DNA from: Meghimatium bilineatum | Taxonomy: Eukaryota > Mollusca > Gastropoda > Stylommatophora > Philomycidae | Length of the DNA: 64,000 nt | Direction: 5' to 3' | NCBI GenBank assembly: GCA_034231615.1 | Contig: CM067318.1 | Span: forward strand, 35,125,382 to 35,189,381 | In this document: piece after piece, positions 47,801 to 59,800 of the stretch | Layout: the number at the start of each line of letters is the position of its first letter | How positions within the stretch are numbered: the stretch's first letter is position 1 | The notes under the pieces: model-generated | Told to the model about the DNA's origin: nothing | The model's database searches: none | What the model saw: only the letters and a program-made list of their open reading frames with translations | Made by a program: the position numbers and the translations under genes

Positions 47801-50800
47801 CAAAAAGCTGGTGTCATCAATGGCCATTGTTGATGAAGTAATATATGATCTTATGCCCTGGACAAGAACTCTTATAGGACTTCTATAATGACCAATGTTA
47901 ACCAAAGCTTTTGCCCAAGCATTTCCAGTGACTTGATTTCGTGTTTCCCAAATCAGAACATCGCGAGAACCAATCTGAAAGGAAAAAAAACAGACAGATC
48001 AAACTGAAAACTTATCTATAGAAACAGCTTTTTGTAATTAAATCATAATAATAAGACCCATAACCTGTCACGGTCATAGGGATGCCACACTGCAAACCTC
48101 AGCCATTTGCAGGAGTGTAGAAAAATCATGACTAAACCATTCGTTGATGTTATCAATCTAGGATTTTATTTGTTCAACTCTCCTTTTTTTCCATTCTCCA
48201 CTGTTCCTTGCAAAATAGTTTTAGAAAGTGAGTTTCAACTTGCTACATGTCCAAACCAAACATGTCTATGCAGTTTCACCACTGCCAAAATTGTTTTTTT
48301 TATAATTTGCAAATTTGTTTATTTGCTGGTGGACAAATATATTTTTTTGTATTCTATATAATTATTTCTTAACAAATGTCTGTAGCACTTATATTCAAAA
48401 GCCTGAGTCCTTCTTTCCATATCTGCATTGACTGTCCAGCTTTTACATCCATATAAAAGTATACTCAGCACTGGCGATTTGAATAGATTGATCTATATTT
48501 GTGATGTCCGCAACGTTTACACAAAACTTTTACAATACTCCAGAGCTTCAATGTTGTGACCAATAAGTTATCTTACCTTTAAAATTACCGTTTATTTCCA
48601 TTATAAGCTGATCCGCAAATAAGCCAAAGATGAAAATTTAATGTTTAAAATGTGACCAAAATTGGAAACCAGCGTATTAAAAAGTATTTAAAATATTACT
48701 GGTAATAATACTGTGGATACCCATTTAATATAAGAATTAAGGGACAAGTGAAACATTGCTAAAAGAAAATAATGCAAACTTTAGTAATGGTAATTACTAA
48801 TGGTAATTTCTTTAATTTTCCCCACACTACCCATATTCACATAAAATACATAAAAAATAATACATTGTGACATTTGCCCAGAGGTGTTGCAAGCCTCACA
48901 AAACCTGTAATCATCAGGGTGGGGACGAACAGAAGAAAGAAGCTGCTATTTAAAAAAAAAAATCTTTCATGCTAGTATGATACTCTTTTTGGGCACATCT
49001 CACAGAGAAAGTGGAAAAATCATGCCATGAGATGGGGCTGTCTGTATCTGTAATTCCTGAGAATGTTACCTCTCTCCTGCAGACACTAGATGTCTCTGCC
49101 TTTAACAAACCATTTAAGGAGAGACTTCCAGCAAAATGGAATGAATGAGTGGTGTGATTCGATTTAGCTGTGATAAAGTGTGACCACGTACAAAAATCTG
49201 ACATCATCTGAATTACTAAGTGATCAAAGAATTGTAGTCGGATGTCCCATCTGAAATGATCATCTGATCTTTAAAAAATTGCTCCACCAGTAATGTACAA
49301 TTTTTTTACCGCTGACGGGAATTGAACCAGGTCCATTTCTATTGCCACCAAATCACCTTGCAACTCAAATAAACAGATTTTCCATATTTGACTACAAGTT
49401 TACAAATATATTCTATTTATAATTAAAATAAACTATTAATTCACCTGGTAGGCTAATTTTTCTTGCTGAAATATTGATTGTTTTACACCTTCAATAATGC
49501 CAACTCTCTTGACTACATTTCTTATTTTGATGTTTACATAAATCAACAATTGATGACTCAATGTCACTATAACTAATTACACTGTAGCTATTACTGATTT
49601 ACATCTTCAAAGCCATCAGATAATGTTAGGCATTCAATCTTGAGATGATCTTCTTTGATCATTTTGATATCACAACACAGAAACTTACAATTAAGTGCAT
49701 AAGTAAAGTAAACCATAACATTTATTAATGCCGTAGGGGCGCGAGATGTTAGCGATCTCACATTTCAGAGGCTCTGCAAATGAGGGTAGGTAGCCATCTC
49801 CTCTCCCTCGCAGTCTTTACTTCCCGGATTAATCTGGTACCCATTTAAGGCTGGGTCAACCCGGGAGCCATTGCGATCTGAAAAACATTTCCGCCTCAAC
49901 TGGGGAATGAACCCAGGACCACTCATATGCGAAGCCAGTGCGCTAACCACTGCGCTAATGCAGATCCCCTAATTAATTAAGTGCATAACTACCAAAGAAG
50001 AACATAATCAGCTAAGTTGCATTGAAATACTTGACAGTTTACCTGTATGTACACCTGAAGTGTTCCTGCAGACTTCTTATAATAGAACTGGAACTGACAA
50101 GTTTCAAATGTTGGTTTCAACTCTGGAGTGGTCAGAATTGCAGTAGGTGAGTAAGTGGTGCCTTGTTGCTGAGTTATATATAGAAAATGTCCACTAGTTG
50201 TCATAAGTGTATGATCTGCTCCAATCCTGTTTCCTACATCATTTGCCTGAGCATCTGTGGCTTGTTTCCATGCAATAGAACCCTTACTAACATCCAGGTA
50301 TCCACAAAGATCTGTTTCAAATGTGCAGTTACCACAGCGAGCTTCATCTGCATTGTTAGCACAGTCCTGATGGTAGTCACACACCTGCAACATAAATTTT
50401 AATAGTAAATGCAAGATTTTTTTCTGAAGCGATTTTATTGCTTGGTGATCAAGCAATGCATTCATTCACTATCATACGCCACTTACTGCATCCACTTGCA
50501 GAAAAGCCAAGTGAATACTAAATTTAACACTTTCTGCCCATAAAAATGATTAATTGTTACAGATAGAAATCCATTGCGGATGTATCCACGATTATTCGTT
50601 CTTGCAGATATGAAATCTAAATTTGCTTCGTTGTGATCACAAATGAATTAGTATTATCTTATTTAACTGTTTAAACTTAAGAAATCTGGCGAATGAAATG
50701 AAACACTTGTGGTACTGTGTGATTAGACACGTGTGACATATATATTTTCAATTAAAATTCAAACAAGGTAGGCTCAACTTTTCTGAAATTGCAAAATGGC

Positions 50801-53800
50801 TTCACTAGTAAGAGAGTCCAAGATTTAGCAAACGTCTCGCTTTATTATTATTTGAGAGTTTTATAATTGGAGATATTATTTCAAGTGATGTGTCAGAAAA
50901 TTACAGTGTTTTCGGTTTTGACAGTGGAGATTACCGACTTCTTGAAAATCAGAAAAAAATAGACCTAATATTATTGTTAAGTGAAAAATAACAGCTAAAA
51001 AATTATAAAACTGCTCCCACTGCTATTGTTTCTTCTGAAGAATCAGATAGGCCTAGTGACAGCAATGATAATTTTTCACTGCATTATACAGAAAATAGAG
51101 TTAGGCCTAATGATAATATTGAGTTAAATAAAGTTCAACTTTAGAAATCCAATACTTGGGAATATTTCATAAAGTTTTGCAATATTTTGTTCAGTTCTGA
51201 AATTTGACATGAAACACACAAAAATGGCATAAATCACTAGGCAATTGATAGATTTACTTCAAATAAACTAATTATGATCAGTAAATGGACAGTCAAGGCA
51301 TCTACTTTAGTAAGATTGGATATCAACATTTAAAGACAAGTAAAATTGAAGGTGAGTAGAACAAAATGTGCGTCAAAAAAATGTATGTTCATCTAACATT
51401 CCTGTTTGCGGTGTAATTTTTGTATTTTTTTGTTACAATTTTTATATTGTGTATGGATTCCACATTCAATTATATTTCCTTTGATACCTTATTTGACCTT
51501 CCATAGCTAATATTTTGTCTTCAAGAAGCTTTCATCGAAATCATGTTATTTAGCCTAAAATTTATTACGCCCTAACCCCGGGAATAATTCTGTTCTAAAA
51601 GAGTCTCAAGTTTAAAAAAAAAGAATTATTTTTTACATTTACCGGGTATCTATGAAATTGCATATCATTTCCAGGCATATTCATAAAATATGTTAACAAT
51701 TACAAGTATCACAGGTTAGTTTGTAGGTACATACTAGTTAGGAGGTATCATAATTGTTATCATACAAAGGTATTACAACTTATATATACACCCATTCCAG
51801 TTACCTGGCTTGCTGAAACTGAGTTGCCATTACCACAGTCAAATGTGCTAGTCTGCTGTGGACATTGACCACTAGTAAGCATCACATCATCAATAGCTAC
51901 ATCACTGTAACCAGGAGTTCCAACTTGGACTTGAAACACAATCACGTAAGGCACAGTAGATACAATGTCAATCTAGTTGAAAAAAACATAAGAGATCTTA
52001 TTATGTGGATATGAGCATATCACTTAATATTATCAAATTACATATGCTTCTTGTCTGGAACCCGTGTCTCTCTGCTTATTTTAGGATTAATTAATCTAAA
52101 TATTATACCAACAATTAATCAATAATTTATTTAAATATTCATTTGTAAAACATAACTAACCCAAACCCTAAACAAATTATATTTTAATTAATAAATGATA
52201 AACATAGCCAAGGGAAATAATCAAATAGGGGACACGGGTTCCAAATAAGAACATGTGAAAATTTCCTGATAACTGAAGCAAGTTGATATATAAATGTTTT
52301 TGCATGTGGTGTGTGTTTTCATCCATCACAAGTGATGATGATCATTTTTACATCCACTTTTGATAATTCAGAATTATGACCATGCATAATAGTTTGTAGA
52401 TGGCTAATAAGCCCTTCTCAAGCTGCAAATGTTCTTGGACTGTTTGGGCATGGAATGATGACTGTAGAATGATTTAGTTCTATCTGTGACTTTCTAGCTA
52501 CTTTACACTGTTAGGCTGCTGCATTTCTCCTCTTTTCACAAGAAGATGCACCCTTTTTTACCGTAGAGCTTCATGTAGATCTATTTTGTGCAAATCCTTC
52601 CCATATATCTTGGTCTATTTCAAAGGCTTTTAGTGAGGTCTTCAACAAGTCATTGTAGCGCTTCTTTTGGCCACCTTGAGATTGTGTACCCGTCTCCAGT
52701 TCACCATAGAGAAGTATCTTTGGCAGGTGATGGTCTGGCATAAGTACCAAATGACTTGCCCAACAAATATGTGTCTTCATTAGGATAGTGTCAATGCTAA
52801 GGATACCAGATATGTCAAGGACAGTGTAATCTGGAATCTTGTCTTGCCATCTTGTCTTACCATGATTTTCATAACTTTTCTAATTCAAGCTGTGTGAATG
52901 TTTTCCATTCACCATAAACCATCCGAAAGATGAAAAAGGCTATATGTAGAGTGTACAGAGTCTAGTTCATATTTTAAGATATTTTTAGTAAGGCACATAA
53001 TTTATATTTTAGGATATGTTATATTGGGCAGGGACCTATATAGTTCATATATGTGGATATGTTTAGAAGGGTTGTCTTCATACTTTAGAATATTTAATAT
53101 TTTAAAGCACTCTTGGTATAGAACAATTTTATTGTTTTAAGGCATATTTAGTAAAGTACAATATTTATATTTCAAGGCATGTTTGTAGCTATTGTTGTTT
53201 GCTTCCATTTGTTCTAGTATAAGCACTTTGATCTGAGTCAACTGAAATCTATATACACTGTGCAGCAATAATTTTTCTATCATATATCCAAGCAAGTATG
53301 ATTTATGCATCGGTAAGGTTCAATGGCAATATTTTAAGATATTTTTGAAAAATTCTGTTAAGTATTTTGGGGGTATGATGTATGTGTTCTGATTGTACTA
53401 GGTAAACATATAAACATTGTTCCTATTTATCAATCATAAATAAAGAATTCAAGAATAGCAATGAAGTGTATCACCAAATAATAGCTATAGGAAATTTAAG
53501 GTACACTCAAATTTTTGGAAACCTTACCGAGCCTGGTGTCCAAGAGTTGACCTGCGGATCATTGAAAGTCCTCTTAACGTCAAAGTGACCAAACCCAGTC
53601 ATGTCTGTGTCCAAATTGACTGAAAGAACAGTTCCGCTGCCAACACTAGACATTGCCACAGAAAATGTAAAGCATGAAGCTGTAGTTGGAGGTAGTACCT
53701 CAGAATATAGACGAGCACTGTCACCGTTGTTCTTGTCATGTGTGTCAGCCAGCATGTAATGACCTGATTATAATGAATAAATTGAATGTTTTATATAAAC

Positions 53801-56800
53801 AAAATTTGAGTAAAAAGTAGTTAACATGCCTGAAAAATAGTTTAAAGCTAAATTTTATATAACACAAAAAGAAAACATTGGTCTCACCTAGCACTGTTTG
53901 CAATGTATGATCTGTAGTAGGTCCACCATTAGTGCCTGTACTGCCTTGGTATATATTCCAATCAAAGGTATCATAACCAACATTGTTAGTGAACAAACAG
54001 GAGCCACTTTCAAAATCACATGTGGCTGGAGGTGGACAGCTCCCTGGGACAAATGAGATGTCATCTATTGCAATGTCACTGCCATCAGTATCACCAATAA
54101 TACCCTCAAATATAATCTGAAAGATTTAATATAAACTTATGAATTACTAATTAAGAAGGTTTTCTCTGACACAATGGGACATTCTAAATATGTAGTTCAA
54201 TAACAACATGAATAAGAAAGCTGACTGCATATACTTATCTATACTCTGTTCACATTTGATATTTTTTATAGAAAAAAAACTACTTGATAAATGCATTGAT
54301 TGTTGGATCATGTCTTATACAGGGTGGCCCAAAAGTAGGTTTACAGTTATCACGTAGACTATTTATTTGAAAATTCGATACTAGAACAGCGGGAAATTTG
54401 TTATACCTGTTAAAATAAACAAACAATTTAATCTCTCAGATGCTCAAAATGTCTTCCTTCAACATTGCAACATTTTTCAAATCCCTCCAGGACACTTTGA
54501 TACACAGTGCGGCACAAATTCCGATCTTCATCAATTTCTGTGAATGCTCAATTTCTGTGAATGCTCAATTTCTGTGAATGCGAGATTAATGTCATCTTTT
54601 AAATCATTTATTGTTTTAGGTTTCTTCTCATAAACCTTGTTCTTAACAACACCCCAAAAAAAAGAATTCCATAGGTGTCAGGTCAGGTGAACATGGTGGC
54701 CATTCAATGCTGCCCTTTCTTCCGAACCAACGCATCTCATAATCACACACATACAAACAAAATGTACACCAATATATGCAGAATTTAATTCTTTATTTAT
54801 ATGTGCAAATATTATTTAAATATCTGTAACAACGAAAAAGTTATCACAATTTCAAAACAGCCACCAACGAGTGTGTAACATTTGCGAAAACCAATTCCGC
54901 TGCAGTCAGCGGCAGAGGAGAATATTACGTAATTGTAAACTAGCATGCTAAAGGATAAATTCACCATTAGCACCCTATTGACGTATACTTGTTGTCATTT
55001 CCACCCGCCTGTTGGGTCGCAAAGGTTAAGTTCAAGAACAATACAATATTATATGTAAAATATCAAAACAAATTATGAAGTATTTTTAAGAACAAAAAAT
55101 TCAAACATGTTTATGAGAATGTGAATGGACTATACACATTATTCTGTCAACACTGGTAATGAGGAAGTTAAAAGTGAGGAGTGTACATGAAAAATATATA
55201 TTTCACTAACTAGTTATCATATAACCAAAGTTTTAACCAAATTATTCAGGATAGTCCATGCATTTCTGCCAGTGTTGAATGTACTAGTACTGCAGATAGC
55301 TTATATGTTTCAAGGTTTAACAATATATGATCTAACTACCTGCAATACATTCTAAGTATTTATAGTGCTGTTATATGATACAGCGAACCTTGTGCTTCAT
55401 TTATGGTATAAATCAAGCATATTTCATGTTTTACTTCAGCCATTTATTAAGATCAAGAATGGATATCCCTCATACAACTTTACTGCAATGACCAAACATA
55501 TCCACATAATTAATTACCAAATTAATCAAAGTAAAGCCAGAAGTATAACTTAGCAAGGACAATACAAGAAAATATATAATACTTAAAAAAAAATATTTAA
55601 AAGAATAAAATACTTTTCTCTCTATAAGGACATTATGTGGTTTACCTTGAACTTTAAGGTACTCGAAAGGGTAACTTGAGCAGGTAGCCACTTATCAAAC
55701 TGTTGTCCAGTTAGTGACCATATTGGAGTATGACGTTGGCCATCTACTGATTCATAAACATTTAACGTGCCCATGTATTGTCCTCTCATATGATAGAAGA
55801 AATGCAAGCATGTACCAGAAGTTGCACTAAAAGTAGGACTAATTATTCTGGCTTTGTCACTATAGTCACGGGGGCTAGATGATTCTGTGTACATGTAGAA
55901 GCCTGGAAAAAATTTAGATTTGAAGTTATCAAGTTTATTAATACTAGACATAAAACTACAGTGTTTAAAAAAATAGTGATTATTGTCTGATGTTATTACA
56001 CAATTGGAATACAAATATATGTTAGGTGTTCAGAAGCAGATTTTCTCAAAGCATGTTGATGGGTCTTATGACTTGCTGAATCGTCAAAACATCTAATACA
56101 GCTGAGTAAACAGCTCAAAGTTAACAAAAGGAAACTGCTATAAATATATCACAAAACTTACCTGCACTTGTTCCAGTACTGTGATCAGTGGTGGGGCCAG
56201 TGCCCTGGTACATAGTATTTCCTGAGATTCGTGTCCAATCAAAGTCATCGGTTGTGTCTTGTGTAAACCCACACATATTAGACTCAAAATCACATGAGCC
56301 TGTACAAAAATGTAAAAAGAGCATAATATTGCAGTTCCTCAAAACATACACAAGACAAATTCAGTAATTGAAAAGTGGGAAATATACCTTCAGCAAATTC
56401 TGAATGGTTTAACAAACATAAGAGCATAATAAAACCATGACTTGACACTCAATCTAATAAGTCATGGCTCAACATAGTAATCAATCCTTGTACATTAAAA
56501 TATAAAATCTGCATACATGGACAGTGTTCATATACAAGTACTCTAAATCATTCTATATCATGCATCACATGATTGATCACTGTCATCAGAACATATGTTA
56601 AATTACATTGAATATAAACAATACAGTAGACTTCAGTGACAATGTTAAATTACATTGAATATAAACAATACAGTAGACTTCAGTGACAATGTTAAATTAC
56701 ATTGAATATAAACAATACAGTAGACTTCAGTGACAGAGAAGCTTCTGAATCAGACTCACAAACCCAACTTGTGTGGAACTAACTTGAGGTTTAATATACA

Positions 56801-59800
56801 GAGAACCTGTGTCATCCATGCAATCATAAATATAAAATATCCACAATATCTGAATATTAATATCCCATACAAGCTAAGTTTCAATTATTATTTCATTGAA
56901 ATCGCACACTTGCATATACATATCTCATGCGCAAATGGAGAGGAAGATAGTGATAACCACACTGCTACACTACAGAAACCACAGAGAGAAATAGTGAAAG
57001 AGAAAAAAAAAATGACAGAGACATATGAGCACGTAAACACATGCACTCACTCACACACACACACACACACTAGAAACACATAATGATATTAAATATCAGA
57101 AAGCACCAGTATCACTGACAATAAGGAACAGTATTTTAGATTTATTATTGGTTGCTAACTCTACAATGTTAGCCACATCCTATCGTGTCATCTACCTTAT
57201 AGAAATAAGAGGAGAATGAATGGAACCCACAAGCTGTAAATCCCAACTTTATAATAAATTTATAATAGATTTATATTAAATTCCTGCAATAATACATATA
57301 ATACTGAGCAAATTTTATCACTTGCAAATCTAGAAAATGTATATATGTAGCAAACAAGTTTAAGACATACCTCCAATCTCTACACAAGATCCAGTATTTA
57401 TAGAGATGTCATCAAGGGCAATGTCACCTTCATAACCAGTATTCAGTGATGCCTCAAACACAAACTGTAAGTAGATAAGAAGTGTCCTCAGATTACTGGC
57501 TATTCAGTATTTGTTTCACAGTTCACTTAAATATTATTATGACAAGAAACTTCTTGCTTCTTTTTTCACATGTTCTGAAACTCCTGTTGGTTAGAGCGAT
57601 ATAGTACAAACAAAAAAATGTGTTGTGTCATGGTTTACAGATAGGTTGCGATATATTTGCCTCTCAGCGTGACACATCTAACTTCAGCACTGTTTTAGGG
57701 TCACATTTAACCTATGGAAAGGGACAGCCAAACCCACCACCAAATCTGTCTTAGTTACAATAATAGATATCAACTTATTTTGTCATAAATTTGTATTTTT
57801 TACAATTTATATGCATACTTTAATAAAAAACGTCAGTATATCAAGACCAAAAGACCTATTAAAAAAAACTTTTTGGCTCATCGATACGCTCAATTTATGA
57901 GTGCAATATAAAAAAGGTCAGCATTCATAATAATTACTGAAATTTAACACCAAATAATGATTTTTTTTAAATAGTTTTTTTTTAGTTGTTTTTGTGTGTC
58001 TGAAATCCATATTAGTAGAGAAAATCTGTATTAGTTGACAGCTATGGTTACAGCACACAAAGCAGGTCAAAGTGTTGCTATTCTTTGCTCCTCTTTCAGC
58101 AATGCACAGGTGATAATAAACAATGACTAATAGCCTAAATATTAAAATAAACTGAACTCAATAAAATAACCATGCCCACTCAATTATTGTGCTTACTAAT
58201 ATGACGTTCTATTTTCTGACCAGATGTAGTGGCTACAAAATTGTACAGAAATCAACCAAAGACGGATTTGTCAAGTCGTTTATGCAAAAGAAATGGCGAC
58301 ACAACACATCTCCATTCTCTGGATTATGCATCACTGCTGGAAATAAGCAGGACCATTGTTCTGCTACAAGAGAGATCCAGAAGCAGTTTGAGAATGAACG
58401 TTGAAGAAGAATAATTATAGAAATATAAATGAAATGTTCCCCTTAACATGGTTTCTATATTGTATGATCAGAAATATAGATTTAGATTTCTTTAAGAATA
58501 CTGAGAGTACCGTGTAGACCTACAGCAAGAGAAACTCATGAGGAAGTATTGAAAGAGTCAAGTACAATATAGAAGATACTTAACATCATAAATAGACAAT
58601 CTTTACTTTTTGGACATGCTTATGAGACATGTAGGTCTGGAGAGCATAGTTACAATAAGCAAGAGAGATCAAGGAATATGACAGAGTGAGAAAATATTAG
58701 ATAGCACCTGATGATGATAATCAGAAATAATATTTACTTGTACTTGGATGTCAATATCAGTGTCAGGTGATAAAAACACATATCCTGGCAGCCAATTTTT
58801 GCTTTGTTCTCCAATTCTCACCCATAGAGAGGAGTTTAGTTTACCTGTAAAACAAATGCCTATTGTTAGACAGACGGTATGTTTATTCGATGTCTACTGA
58901 CAATGTACAACAAAGCAAGAAATATGAAATTACACGTGATTACAGATATAATACATTTTACAATAATATTTTAAAACACAGAACTAAAAAAAAAGAGGAT
59001 CATCATGTGGTGACATATTCTTTCCAGAACGTACCGTAGTCTTCCCTATGGATCTCTTGAATTCTCCACGGTCTTGAGCAAGTTGTCTTGCCTCTTTTAG
59101 TACCATGTGCAGGCATTTTTTAATGTCTTTTATCCAACGACGTCTTGGGCGGCCTTTGCCCCTGTTGCATTCTATCATCTCCTCCATGCTGCTGTATCTT
59201 TTGATGTGACCAAAAAAACTAGCTTTTTCTTTAATATGATGTTCAGAGCCAGCCTTCCTGGATGTTAATTGTTCTTAACACCTCCTGGTTTGTTTTTCTT
59301 GCTGTACATGTTATTCTTCTTCTTCTTCTTCAGCGTTTATTCTCAAACTCCCAATGAATTTCTCTTGTAGCAGGACCATGGTCCTATTAGATTTCCAGCA
59401 GGATGTAGTCCAGAGAATGGAAATGCGTTGTGTCACCGTTTCATTTGTGCCAATGGCCTGACACATCCATCTTCGGTGAAGTCCATGTTATTCTCAGAAC
59501 TCTTCTGTTGCCCTTTAATTCAAATTATGTTATTCTCCTGGCCACTGTTTTATTTCGTATCCATATTTCACATACATATGTTGCCACAGGAAACACACAT
59601 GTTCGTAGTAAACACAACTTGGTTCTTATGTTAGTACCCTGTCATAGTTTCTTTAGCTGTTTTAATTTTGACAGCGCCATTGTTGTTCTTCTCTTAATCT
59701 CAATTGAGCAGTCACCCACATTGTTTATATTAGTTCCTAAATAATCAAAATGTGTCACTTCTTTTAAATTGTAGTTCTCAATATTATTTTTGGTTCTTCA

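Noticed and set aside
56730-57083. 117-codon plus-strand frame
   Set aside because: Ends in a CA microsatellite and lies antisense in an intron; no motif.
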